Shown here one piece after another: positions 43,530 through 52,080 of a stretch of 64,000 nucleotides of DNA. A model generated the notes under the pieces. That model worked only from the letters and a program-made list of their open reading frames with translations, did not search any database and was not told the origin of the DNA. Source of the stretch: JAYFNU01 sp034933305 (GTDB lineage Bacteria > Bacillota > Clostridia > Oscillospirales > Ruminococcaceae); NCBI GenBank assembly GCA_034933305.1, contig JAYFNU010000008.1, positions 1 to 64,000 on the forward strand, given 5' to 3'. Each line of letters opens with the position of its first letter. Position 1 is the first letter of the stretch. A program made the position numbers and the translations under genes.

Positions 43530-44806
43530 ATTACGAGCAAACGCTGGCGTATATCCATACCATCAACTGGCGCGGCAGCAAGCTGGGGCTCGAGCGCATC
43601 CGCGAGCTGCTGCGGCGCATGGGCGATCCGCAGGACAAGCTGCGCTTCGTGCACGTCGCCGGCACCAACGGCAAGGGCAGCGTCTCGGCGCTGACGGCGG
43701 CGGCGCTGCAGGCGGCGGGCTATAAGACGGGCCTGTACATATCGCCCTTCATCCGGCGCTTCAACGAGCGCATCCAGATAAACGGCGCGCCCATTTCCGA
43801 CGACGCGCTGTGCGAGACCGTCGAATTCGTGCGCGAATACGCCGAGTCGATGCCCGATCTGCCGACCGAATTCGAGATCGTCTGCGCGGTCGGCTTCGAA
43901 TATTTCCTGCGGCAGGGCTGCGACGTCGTCGTGCTCGAGACGGGTCTCGGCGGACGGCTCGACGCGACGAACGTCATCGGCGCGCCCCTCGTGTCGGTCA
44001 TCACGCCCATCGGCTTCGACCACATGCAGCAGCTGGGCAACACGCTCGCCGCCATCGCGGGCGAAAAGGCGGGCATCCTCAAGCCCGGCGCGCCCTGCGT
44101 GCGCAGCGAACAGCCCGAGGAGGCGGCCGCCGTCATCGACGGCGTCTGCCGCGAGCGCGGCTGCCCGCTGCACGTGGCGGACTTTTCCGCCATCGAATCG
44201 CTCCGGGACTCCCTCGACGGGCAGACCTTCCGCTACAGGGGCGACATCTACGACATCCGGCTGCTCGGCGCGCACCAGCTGCGCAACGCGGCCGTCGCGC
44301 TCGAGGCACTCGACGTGCTGCGCGGGGAGGGCTTCGAGCTGCCCAAAGCGGCGGTCGCACGCGGCTTCGCGGCGGCGCGCTGGCCCGCTCGCTTCGAGGT
44401 CCTCTCGCGGCAGCCGCTGTGCATCGTCGACGGGGCGCACAATCCGCACGGCGCGCGTGCCGCCGTCGAGGCCGCGAAGAACTACCTCGCCGGCCGGCGG
44501 ATCACGGTCGTCATGGGCGTGCTCGCCGACAAGGACTACGGCGAGATGATCGCGCGCATCAATACCATCGCCGACAAATTCATCGCCACGCAGCCGGACA
44601 GCCCGCGGGCGCTGCCCGCGCCGGAGCTGTACAAGCTGCTGCAGGGCTTTGAAAAGCCGGCCATGCTCTTCACCGACCCGCAGGACGCCGTGCGCGCGGC
44701 GCTGCGCGGCTGCGGCGAGGACGGGGCCGTGCTCGCGCTCGGTTCTCTCTATATGGCGGGCGCTGTGCTCGACTGTTTCGACAATACGGAGGATGCAAAA
44801 CCATGA
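43526..44806 (+). CDS. folC: Folylpolyglutamate synthase/dihydrofolate synthase family
   Basis: The product is 426 aa from a GTG at 43526 that overlaps the preceding stop codon (GTGA). The P-loop is FVHVAGTNGKGSVSALTAA, followed by LYISPFIRRFNERIQINGAP, VLETGLGGRLDATNV and VDGAHNPHGARAAV. FolC adds glutamates to folates, which keeps them in the cell and makes them better substrates. Here it lies between the two fused folate genes. Its stop codon overlaps the next start (ATGA). Confidence 0.94.
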   Translation: MNYEQTLAYIHTINWRGSKLGLERIRELLRRMGDPQDKLRFVHVAGTNGKGSVSALTAAALQAAGYKTGLYISPFIRRFNERIQINGAPISDDALCETVEFVREYAESMPDLPTEFEIVCAVGFEYFLRQGCDVVVLETGLGGRLDATNVIGAPLVSVITPIGFDHMQQLGNTLAAIAGEKAGILKPGAPCVRSEQPEEAAAVIDGVCRERGCPLHVADFSAIESLRDSLDGQTFRYRGDIYDIRLLGAHQLRNAAVALEALDVLRGEGFELPKAAVARGFAAARWPARFEVLSRQPLCIVDGAHNPHGARAAVEAAKNYLAGRRITVVMGVLADKDYGEMIARINTIADKFIATQPDSPRALPAPELYKLLQGFEKPAMLFTDPQDAVRAALRGCGEDGAVLALGSLYMAGAVLDCFDNTEDAKP

Positions 44807-45864
44807 ACTACCGCACCAAGCGCGTTGCGGTTCTCGGGCTGCTCATCGCGCTGGAGATCATTCTGTCCCGGCTGCTGTCGATCAGCATCCCGCCGGTCAA
44901 CACGCTGTTCAAAATCAGCTTTTCCTTCATCCCGGTCGTCCTCGCGGCCGAGTTTTACGGCCCCCTGTGGGCGGGCGCCATGGCGGCGATCGCAGATGTC
45001 CTCGGGACGCTGATGTTCGAAGGCGGCGAATTTTTTCCCGGCTTCACGCTGACGGCGTTCCTCGTGGGCGTCGTCTTCGGTCTGTTCATCTATGAGCGCC
45101 CCTTCAAGCTCTCCATCGAGCTGACCGCCGCGAGCATCGTGCAGCTGGGGCTGCATCTGGGGCTCGACTCGCTGTGGCTTTACATCATGTACGGCGAAAG
45201 CTCGCTCGCTCTGCTGCCCGCGCGCGCCGTCAAAAGCGTCGTCATGATCGCCGTCGAAGTCGGCGTCATGTGGGCGATGTCGGGCTTTACGCACAGCCAG
45301 TACGAGAGCATCGAGCGGGAAACGCTCGCGTGGTACCGCTCGCAGGCGCGCTCCTTCTTTGACGGCGCGCCCGACAAGCGCGCGCGCATGAGCGAGGCCG
45401 TGACGAAAAATGTCCGCGCGCTGCCCGCCTACCAAAGCGCAAAAACGGTCTTCTGCTTCGTCGGCACGCAGCGCGAGCTCGACACGTCGGCGCTCATCGA
45501 CGGCGCGCTCGCCGAAGGAAAGACCGTGTGCGTGCCGCTGACGCAGTCCGGCGGCGACATGACCGCGCGCCGCATCACCGGCCGCGGCGAGCTGCTCCCC
45601 GGCAGGCTCGGTATCCTCGAGCCGCCCGGCAGCAGCGAGCTCGTCCGGAAAGAGGACATCGACCTCGCGCTCGTGCCCGCGAGCGCCTGCGACCGCGCGC
45701 ATGCGCGCGTCGGCAAGGGCGGCGGCTATTACGACCGGTATCTCACCGGCGCGGCGATGAAAAAGATCGCGCTTTGTCCGTCGGGGCTTGTCCGCCGCCG
45801 GCTCGCCGTCAACGAGCGGGACGTCGTGATGGACGGCGTCGTCACGGAAAAGGGCTTTTTCTGA
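44803..45864 (+). CDS. Fused folate ECF-transporter S component (FolT) and 5-formyl-THF cyclo-ligase
   Basis: One uninterrupted 353-aa frame overlaps folC by 4 bp. Residues 1-160 have about six membrane segments and the FolT pattern: VAVLGLLIALEIILSRLLSI, FSFIPVVLAAEFYGPLWAGA, IADVLGTLMFEGGEFFPGFT. Residues 185-353 match 5-formyl-THF cyclo-ligase (MTHFS): RARMSEAVTKNVRALPAYQS, IDLALVPASACDRAHARVGK and the ATP/Mg site GGGYYDRYL (307-315). FolT would bind folates such as 5-formyl-THF outside, working with an ECF energy module encoded elsewhere. The cyclo-ligase would turn imported 5-formyl-THF into 5,10-methenyl-THF. I found no frameshift or linker stop, and the neighbouring gene is another fusion. 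Confidence 0.88.
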   Translation: MNYRTKRVAVLGLLIALEIILSRLLSISIPPVNTLFKISFSFIPVVLAAEFYGPLWAGAMAAIADVLGTLMFEGGEFFPGFTLTAFLVGVVFGLFIYERPFKLSIELTAASIVQLGLHLGLDSLWLYIMYGESSLALLPARAVKSVVMIAVEVGVMWAMSGFTHSQYESIERETLAWYRSQARSFFDGAPDKRARMSEAVTKNVRALPAYQSAKTVFCFVGTQRELDTSALIDGALAEGKTVCVPLTQSGGDMTARRITGRGELLPGRLGILEPPGSSELVRKEDIDLALVPASACDRAHARVGKGGGYYDRYLTGAAMKKIALCPSGLVRRRLAVNERDVVMDGVVTEKGFF

Positions 45865-45921
45865 ATACATAGGACGGCCGCCCCGCGAAAGCCGGGCGGC
45901 CGTCGACGCAAAGCGGGAAAT

Positions 45922-45960
45922 GCCGCGAACGATGCTGCATCATTCGCGGCGTTTTTGTTT
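45922..45960 (+). terminator. Terminator of the folate operon
   Basis: GCCGCGAA pairs with TTCGCGGC (45922-45950) around a partly paired loop and is followed by GTTTTTGTTT. A second strong hairpin without a T-run (45873-45904) lies upstream, between the stop codon and this terminator. Confidence 0.8.
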
Positions 45961-46069
45961 CGGCCGCTCCTCCCGCCCGGCGCGCGGGCCGGAAGCCGCA
46001 GGACGGCAAAAAAAGTCGGGAATTTTTCTTTCCCGTGTGCGACAATACAACTGTCGGGAGGCGGTGCGG

Positions 46070-46948
46070 GTGACGGATAAGGTTTTGGCCGTACAGCGCA
46101 TGCAGGACTATATCGACGCGCATTTTGAAGAAAAGATCACCTTGTGCGATCTGTCCGGCGCGGCGCTGTTTTCTCCTTTTTACTGCGCGCGGATATTCCG
46201 GGAGCTGACGGGGATCACGCCGGCCGATTACATCCGGCGGCTTCGGCTGTCGCGTTCCGCGCTGCGCCTTCGCGATGAAAAATGCAGGGTGATCGATCTG
46301 GCCTTCGCCGCCGGCTACGAGAGCGCGGACGCATACCGGCGGGCATTTCAAAGCGCGTTCGGATGCAATCCGCGCGAATACGCGAAATCGCCCGTCCCGA
46401 TCCCGCTTTTTACCCCGTACGGCGTTAAATTCAGAGATCTGCGAAAGGAGAACAGGACGATGGAAAGCGCGGCAAATGTTTTTATCCAGGTGACAGACAA
46501 ACCGGAGCACAAGGTCATCGTCAAGCGCGGCCGAAAGGCCGATGATTACTGGAGCTATTGTCAGGAGGTCGGCTGCGACGTGTGGGGCATCCTGACGAGC
46601 ATGCGGTCGCTGTGCGGCGAGCCGGTCTGCCTGTGGCTGCCCGAAAAATACCGGGCGGCGGGGACCTCCGAATATGTGCAGGGCGTCGAGGCGGCGATCG
46701 ACTGCGACGGCCCCGTGCCGGAGGGATTCGACGTCATCCGGCTGCCCGCCGCGAAATATCTGATGTTTCAGGGCGAGCCGTTCAGGGAGGAGGACTATTG
46801 CGATGCGATCGGGGCGGTGCAGAATTCCATGGATAAGTACGACCCGTCCGTGATCGGGTATGCCTGGGACGATTCCAACCCCCGCATCCAGCTCGAGCCC
46901 CGCGGCGAGCGCGGATACATCGAGCTGCGGGCGATCCGCCCGCTTTGA
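46070..46948 (+). CDS. AraC-family regulator with C-terminal GyrI-like effector domain
   Basis: The product is 292 aa. I chose the GTG at 46070, about 8 nt after GGGAGG; the frame is open further upstream, through the terminator. Residues 1-105 hold the AraC double HTH (ITLCDLSGAALFSPFYCARI, then VIDLAFAAGYESADAYRRAF, GCNPREY). Residues 140-292 look like a GyrI/BmrR-type small-molecule-binding domain (DKPEHKVIVKRGRK at its start). The ligand and target genes are unknown. Confidence 0.82.
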   Translation: MTDKVLAVQRMQDYIDAHFEEKITLCDLSGAALFSPFYCARIFRELTGITPADYIRRLRLSRSALRLRDEKCRVIDLAFAAGYESADAYRRAFQSAFGCNPREYAKSPVPIPLFTPYGVKFRDLRKENRTMESAANVFIQVTDKPEHKVIVKRGRKADDYWSYCQEVGCDVWGILTSMRSLCGEPVCLWLPEKYRAAGTSEYVQGVEAAIDCDGPVPEGFDVIRLPAAKYLMFQGEPFREEDYCDAIGAVQNSMDKYDPSVIGYAWDDSNPRIQLEPRGERGYIELRAIRPL

Positions 46949-47052
46949 CGGATCCCGGCGCGCCGGGGCGCGGTTTGAAAAATCGCGGGTGATCCCGAAA
47001 GCCGGCGGCGCGCCCGGGCGCCCGGCTCCGCTGCACACTGCACACACAACAA

Positions 47053-47091
47053 GGCTCCCGCCTGCTTTCGCGCAGGCGGGAGCCTTTTTTT
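47053..47091 (+). terminator. Terminator of the AraC-family gene
   Basis: A perfect 13-bp stem (half-site GGCTCCCGCCTGC), a 6-nt loop and seven T. It lies 104 bp after the stop codon. Confidence 0.9.
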
Positions 47092-47140
47092 GCGGCCGCG
47101 AGGCGGCCGGGAAGCTTCTTCTTCGGCGGCGCGCGGCGGC

Positions 47141-48163
47141 CTACAGGATGCCGCCGTCCAGCCGCTCCGAGCCCCGCAGCAGCAGCTGCGTGGGCACAAG
47201 CACGCGCCGCGCCCGGGCGGGCGCGCTCTGGCGGATGCGCTGCTCGAGCAGCTCCATCGCCCGGCGGCCCATCTGCGTGAACGAGCGCGAGACGACCGAC
47301 AGGCGGATGCCGAGATCGTCGAGCTCGTCGAGCGCGTCGAAGCCGATGAGCGACACGTCGCGCCCGATCACGAGTCCCCGGCCGGCCAGATATTTGAGGC
47401 AGCCGCAGGAGCTGAGGTTGTTGACGGCGAAGATCGCCGTGGGCGGTTCGGGCAGCTGCATGAGCGCCCGCGCCGCCTCGTAGGAGGCCTCGAGGCGGAA
47501 CCTGCCGTCGCGGACGTATTCGGGCGGCAGCGGCAGGCCGCTTTCGGCGAGCGCCTGCCGGAAGCCCGCCATGCGCTCGCGGCCCGGCCGCGTGTTGTCG
47601 GGCCCCTTGATGACGGCGATGCGCCGGTGGCCGCTGCGGATGAGCGCGTCCGCCGCCGCGCGCGCGCCCGACGCGTCCTCGGAGAAGACGCCGTCCAGCT
47701 CGAGCCCGCGGATATCGCGGTCGAGCAGCACGACGGGCACGCCCTGCGCGCGCATGCGCCCGAGGCGCTTGCGCGTCTCAGCGTCGTCCTCCGCGACGGG
47801 GGCGATGATGACGCCGCGGCACTGCAGCCCGACGGCGGTCTGGAGATAGCGGTGCTCCTTTTCGACGTTCTCGTCGGTGTTGAACAGCACGACGTTGTAG
47901 CCGCAGGCGTCCGCGACGTCGGTGATGCCGCGCACGGCGCGCGAAAAGAAGGAGTTCTCGATGTCGGCCACAAAGACGGCGATGATGTTGGAGTCCTTTT
48001 TGCTCAGTCCTCTGGCCATCTCGTTGGGCACGAATTCGTTCTGCTCGATGATCTCCAGCACGCGCTGCCGCGTCGCGGCGCCGACATAGCCGCTGGCGTT
48101 GAGCACGCGCGAGACCGTCGCGGACGACACGCCCGCCTTCCGGGCGATTTCCGAGATCGTCAT
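47141..48163 (-). CDS. LacI-family transcriptional regulator
   Basis: The product is 340 aa from the ATG at 48163, 7 nt after GGAGGACA. The N-terminal HTH is MTISEIARKAGVSSATVSRV with LNASGYVGAATRQRV, the LacI pattern. A sugar-binding periplasmic-binding-protein fold follows (IIAVFVADIENSFFSRAVRG onward; SLIGFDALDELDDLGIRLSV). A TATACT on the minus strand (48205-48200) is a possible -10. It lies between two convergent or unlinked units, with no neighbouring sugar genes, so its regulon lies elsewhere. Confidence 0.9.
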   Translation of the reverse strand: MTISEIARKAGVSSATVSRVLNASGYVGAATRQRVLEIIEQNEFVPNEMARGLSKKDSNIIAVFVADIENSFFSRAVRGITDVADACGYNVVLFNTDENVEKEHRYLQTAVGLQCRGVIIAPVAEDDAETRKRLGRMRAQGVPVVLLDRDIRGLELDGVFSEDASGARAAADALIRSGHRRIAVIKGPDNTRPGRERMAGFRQALAESGLPLPPEYVRDGRFRLEASYEAARALMQLPEPPTAIFAVNNLSSCGCLKYLAGRGLVIGRDVSLIGFDALDELDDLGIRLSVVSRSFTQMGRRAMELLEQRIRQSAPARARRVLVPTQLLLRGSERLDGGIL

Positions 48164-48226
48164 ATCCTGTCCTCCGCCGGCATGCGCCGGTTTTTTTACA
48201 GTATAGCACATTCCCCTTTTCCGCGC

Positions 48227-48279
48227 GAAAAAAACAGGGGCAAAACGGGTCGTCCCCAGCGGTCCGGCCCGTTTTGCCC
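48227..48279 (-). terminator. Terminator of the mnmG-rsmG-parB unit
   Basis: On the minus strand GGGCAAAACGGG pairs with CCCGTTTTGCCC (12 bp, 18-nt loop), followed by CTGTTTTTTT. It starts 26 bp after the stop codon of the ParB-like gene. Confidence 0.85.
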
Positions 48280-48305
48280 TATGTTTGAAAGAAGTCTATA
48301 CGGAT

Positions 48306-49103
48306 TCAGTAGCGGGTCAGCACGTTGCCCGCGGGAATGCGGATGAGATACTCGACATAGCCGTTGCCGTCCCGGCGCTGGGTCTCGGCGTCCACGCCCG
48401 CCTGCTTCATCACGTCGAGCGCGCGGTTGATGGTGTTGAAGAAGATGCGCACGTCCTTGATGGCGACCGTCCGGCGCTGCATGTCGCCCCGGTCGAGCCC
48501 CAGCCGCTCGCACAGCAGCTGCGCCTTTTCGCCGAGACACAGCTCGTCCGACAGCAGGTCGGCAAAGATGTGCTGCCGGTCGGCCTCCGGCATCGACAGG
48601 ATGTACTGCGCGCGCTTCTCCGACATCCCCGCCGCCTCGCAGATGATGCGCTCGCGCGCGCCGAGGCGCAGCAGCCGCAGCTTGCGCCCGATCTCGGCTT
48701 GCGTGAGGCCCGTGCGCCGGCACAGCTCGTCGCTCTTCATCTCGCCGTCCGCGAGCAGCGAATACAAACACTCCGCGATCTCGAAGCAGTTCATCTCGTC
48801 GCGGTGCAGATTCGACAGCAGCGAGCGCAGCAGCAGCTCCCGGCCGTCCCCCGCGACGACAAAGCAGGGCACCCGCCGAAGGCCGGCGCGCTTCGCCGCG
48901 AGCAGCCTTCGCTCCCCCGAAACGAGCGTATAGCCGCCTTTCGCGCGCGCGACGCACAGCGGCTGGACGATGCCGTCCTCCCGGATGGTCGACGCGAGCG
49001 CGTCGAGGCCCTGCTCGTCGAAGAGATGCCGCGCGGGGTGCGGCGGCGGCGCGATGCGCTCGGTCGCGATCGATCGCACCAGTGTGAAAAATGGTCGCTT
49101 CAT
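48306..49103 (-). CDS. ParB/Noc-family DNA-binding protein
   Basis: The product is 265 aa. The N-terminal ParB/Srx domain has REDGIVQPLCVARAKGGYTL and the conserved VSGERRLLAAKRAG (box II), then NLHRDEMNCFEIAECLYSLL. The central HTH reads LCRRTGLTQAEIGRKLRLLR. The C-terminal dimer part is short. It lies 107 bp after rsmG, the usual place of noc near replication origins in Firmicutes. The next genes in that order (soj and spo0J) are absent here, so it could be Noc-like or a lone ParB-type regulator. Confidence 0.85.
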   Translation of the reverse strand: MKRPFFTLVRSIATERIAPPPHPARHLFDEQGLDALASTIREDGIVQPLCVARAKGGYTLVSGERRLLAAKRAGLRRVPCFVVAGDGRELLLRSLLSNLHRDEMNCFEIAECLYSLLADGEMKSDELCRRTGLTQAEIGRKLRLLRLGARERIICEAAGMSEKRAQYILSMPEADRQHIFADLLSDELCLGEKAQLLCERLGLDRGDMQRRTVAIKDVRIFFNTINRALDVMKQAGVDAETQRRDGNGYVEYLIRIPAGNVLTRY

Positions 49104-49210
49104 AAAATGATCGCCCCGCCTTTCCCTGCTTAAAGGGTAGCACGCCGGCGGGGCGATTTCCAGAAAAATCCATCTTCAAATTGCGCGGCCGTGCGCCCCG
49201 ATTCGGGCTT

Positions 49211-49912
49211 TCACAGCGGGGTTTTTGAAATATTTTTTCCGCTTCTCGGGTATTTTGTCGGGGTCTGCGATATCTTTTCCACGATGACGAGCGCGCGCTT
49301 CGCGCCGTCGGGCAGCGCAAAGCGGCGGATGTCGGCGACGCGGCCGCCGAGCAGCGCAAGCGCCTTTTTCGACGCCGCGACCTCCTCGTCCGCCTCGGGC
49401 CCTTTGAGCGCGATGAAGCAGCCGCCCCGCCGCACGAGCGGCAGACAGTATTCGAGCAGCGCGGGCAGCGACGCGACGGCGCGGGCGGTCGCCCCGTCGA
49501 AGCTCTCGCGCAGCGCGCCGCGCGCGAGCTCCTCCGCGCGGCCGTGGACGACTTCCACGCGAACGCCCGCGAGCGCGCTCGCGCGCTCGCAGAAAGCGAG
49601 CTTTTTGCCCGTCGCGTCGATGAGCGTGACGTCGAGCGCGGGGCACGCGGCCTTGAGCACGACGCCGGGGAAGCCCGCGCCGGTGCCGATGTCGGCGACG
49701 CGCCCCGAAAGGCGCCCGCACGACAGCACGGCGAGGCTGTCGAGCAGATGCTTGATCTCGACGTCCCGCGGCTCGACGATGGCGGTGAGGTTGAGGGTCC
49801 TGTTCGTTTCGGCAAGCTCGGCGCAATAGACGTCGAGCTGACGGGCGGCATTTTCGCCGAGGGTCACGCCGAGGTCCGCGGCCTCCCGGATGAGGCGCTG
49901 CTGATCGATCAT
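49211..49912 (-). CDS. rsmG: 16S rRNA (guanine-527-N7) methyltransferase RsmG
   Basis: The product is 233 aa from the ATG at 49912, which overlaps the mnmG stop codon (ATGA). LNLTAI with IKHLLDSLAVL, and the SAM-binding segment VADIGTGAGFPGVVLKAACP, are diagnostic. ARAVASLPALLEY follows. The enzyme methylates G527 of 16S rRNA. The C-terminal tail (TPTKYPRSGKNISKTPL) is slightly extended and basic. Confidence 0.95.
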   Translation of the reverse strand: MIDQQRLIREAADLGVTLGENAARQLDVYCAELAETNRTLNLTAIVEPRDVEIKHLLDSLAVLSCGRLSGRVADIGTGAGFPGVVLKAACPALDVTLIDATGKKLAFCERASALAGVRVEVVHGRAEELARGALRESFDGATARAVASLPALLEYCLPLVRRGGCFIALKGPEADEEVAASKKALALLGGRVADIRRFALPDGAKRALVIVEKISQTPTKYPRSGKNISKTPL

Positions 49913-51786
49913 GTGCGGTGTTTCTCCTTTTTGAGCCAGATCGTGAGAACGGCGATGTCGGCCGGATTGACGCCGCTGATGCGCCCGGCCTGTCCGAGCG
50001 ACAGCGGCCGGATGCGGGCGAGCTTGTCGCGCGCTTCGATGCGCAGGCCCGTCACCCGCGCGTAGTCGAGATCGGGCGGCAGCGGCACATCCTCGAGCCG
50101 CTTCTGCTTCTCGACGACGGCGCGCTGCCGTTTCGCATAGCCGTCGTATTTGAGCTCGATCTCCGCTTTTTCGAGGATGCGCGCGGGGGTGTCGTCGCGC
50201 CCGGGGTCGAACGGCGCGAGATCCGCATAGCACAGCGGCGGGCGCCGCACGAGCGCCGCGAGCGGGGAGCCGCCCGCGAGCGGCGCCTCGCCCTTCCGGG
50301 CGAGCAGCGCGTTGAGCCCGTCGGACGGCGGAAGGATCGTTTTTTCAAAGCGCGCGAGGGTACGCTCGAGCGCGTCCCTGTTTTCGAGATAGACCGCCCA
50401 GCGGGCGTCGTCGAGCAGGCCGATCGCGCGGCCGCGTTCGCACAGCCGCCGGTCGGCGTTGTCCTGCCGCAGCAGCAGCCGGTATTCGCTGCGGGACGTC
50501 ATCATGCGGTAGGGCTCGTTGGTGCCCTTCGTCACGAGGTCGTCGATGAGCGTGCCGATGTACGAGCTGTCGCGCGTGAGCACGAACGGCGCGCCGCCGA
50601 GGGCATTCTTCGCGGCGTTGACGCCGGCGACGAGCCCCTGCGCGGCCGCCTCTTCGTATCCGCTCGTGCCGTTGAACTGGCCCGCGCCGAACAGATTTTT
50701 CACGCATTTCAGTTCGAGCGTCGGCAGCAGCGCAAGCGGATCGCAGCAGTCGTATTCGATCGCGTAGGCGGGCCGCATGATCTCGACGCGCCCGAGCCCC
50801 TCGATCGTGCGGTACAGCTCGTACTGCACGTCGAGCGGCAGCGACGAGCTCATGCCCTGCAGATACATCTCGTCGGTGTCGGCGCCGCACGGCTCGACAA
50901 AAAACTGGTGCCGCGCGCGGTCGGGAAAGTGCACGACCTTGTCCTCGATGGACGGGCAATAGCGCGGCCCGATGCCGTGGATGACGCCGCCGTACAGCGG
51001 CGAACGGCTGAGATTGCGCCGGATGACGTCGTGCGTGCGCTCGTTCGTATAGCCGATGAAGCAGCGCGCGTCGTTGCGGATGTCCTGCGGGCGGTCGGTC
51101 ATGCAGTAGGGGACGACCTGCTCGTCGCCGCGCTGCGGCGTGAGCTTGTCGAAATCGATGCTGCGCCGGTGCACGCGCGCGGGCGTGCCGGTTTTGAACC
51201 GGCGGATGGGGACGCCCAGCGCCGCGAGGCTCGCGGTCAGCTCCGTCGCGGGATTGATATTGTCCGGGCCGCTCGGCTTCTGCGCCGCGCCGACATAGAT
51301 GCGCCCGCCGAGATACGTCCCCGTCGCGACGACGACGCATTTCGCGCCGAACGTCGCCCCGAGCTTCGTCGCGACGCCGCAGACGGCGCCGTCCTTTGCG
51401 AGGATCTGCGTCGCCTCGTCCTGGATGACATCGAGGTTTGCCTGCCGCTCGAGCGCGCTCTTCATATAGGCGTGGTATGCCCGCCGGTCGCTCTGTACGC
51501 GCAGCGAGTGCACGGCAGGCCCCTTTGCGAGGTTGAGCATGCGGCTTTGCAGCGTCGTCGCGTCGGCCGCGCGGGACATCTCACCGCCCAGCGCGTCGAT
51601 CTCAAACACGAGATGGCCCTTGGCCGTGCCGCCGATGGAGGGGTTGCACGGCAGGTTGCCGATGGCGTCGAGGCACAGCGTCAGCACCGCCGTCGATGCG
51701 CCGAGGCGCGCCGAGGCGAGCGCCGCCTCACAGCCGGCGTGGCCGGCGCCGATGACGATGACATCATAATTTTTGAATTCGAACAT
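49909..51786 (-). CDS. mnmG: tRNA uridine-5-carboxymethylaminomethyl modification enzyme MnmG
   Basis: The product is 625 aa from the ATG at 51786 (AAGGA upstream). The FAD-binding N-terminus is DVIVIGAGHAGCEAALASAR and the family signatures include GNLPCNPSIGGTAKGHLV and FGAGQFNGTSGYEEAAAQGL. The C-terminal MnmE-binding domain is complete. With MnmE it modifies the wobble uridine of several tRNAs. The mnmG-rsmG-parB order is typical of Firmicutes origin regions. Confidence 0.97.
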   Translation of the reverse strand: MFEFKNYDVIVIGAGHAGCEAALASARLGASTAVLTLCLDAIGNLPCNPSIGGTAKGHLVFEIDALGGEMSRAADATTLQSRMLNLAKGPAVHSLRVQSDRRAYHAYMKSALERQANLDVIQDEATQILAKDGAVCGVATKLGATFGAKCVVVATGTYLGGRIYVGAAQKPSGPDNINPATELTASLAALGVPIRRFKTGTPARVHRRSIDFDKLTPQRGDEQVVPYCMTDRPQDIRNDARCFIGYTNERTHDVIRRNLSRSPLYGGVIHGIGPRYCPSIEDKVVHFPDRARHQFFVEPCGADTDEMYLQGMSSSLPLDVQYELYRTIEGLGRVEIMRPAYAIEYDCCDPLALLPTLELKCVKNLFGAGQFNGTSGYEEAAAQGLVAGVNAAKNALGGAPFVLTRDSSYIGTLIDDLVTKGTNEPYRMMTSRSEYRLLLRQDNADRRLCERGRAIGLLDDARWAVYLENRDALERTLARFEKTILPPSDGLNALLARKGEAPLAGGSPLAALVRRPPLCYADLAPFDPGRDDTPARILEKAEIELKYDGYAKRQRAVVEKQKRLEDVPLPPDLDYARVTGLRIEARDKLARIRPLSLGQAGRISGVNPADIAVLTIWLKKEKHRT

Positions 51787-51841
51787 GGAAATCCTTCGTA
51801 TGGTCAGAACGTTTAGACAGATCAAAAATAGCGCTGAAAAA

Positions 51842-52044
51842 TGTGCGCGGGCGCGCGGATGGGCATAACTTATTTGAATGATGTGCGCAGGGCGCGCGAA
51901 TGGATGGCTTTTTTTGAGCGGTGTGCGCAGGGCGCGCGAACGGGAGCGGAGGTCGTACTTTTCTGCGAGAAAAGTACCAAAAGCGTGGGGGCTTCCGATG
52001 GCCCCCACACCCCTCGGCGGTTCAGGGTGTGACCACACCCTGAA
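51842..52044. repeat. Intergenic repeat cluster with three perfect hairpins
   Basis: Three copies of TGTGCGC(A)GGGCGCGCGaa start at about 51843, 51891 and 51931. They are followed by three perfect inverted repeats: GTACTTTTCT/AGAAAAGTAC (51955-51977), GTGGGGGC/GCCCCCAC (51985-52008) and TTCAGGGTGTG/CACACCCTGAA (52021-52044). None has a good U-tract, and no frame spans the region convincingly. The first hairpin resembles a palindrome I have seen in clostridial intergenic repeats. Confidence 0.65.
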
Positions 52045-52080
52045 AACCCCGCCGCGCAAACGCCTTTGTAAACTGTGACC

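Noticed and set aside
44803..45864. Two separate genes joined by a sequencing error
   Set aside because: The frame is continuous with a plausible linker (about 160-185), no internal ribosome site or start codon for the second half is evident, and the C-terminal part lacks its own usual start. I keep the fusion call.
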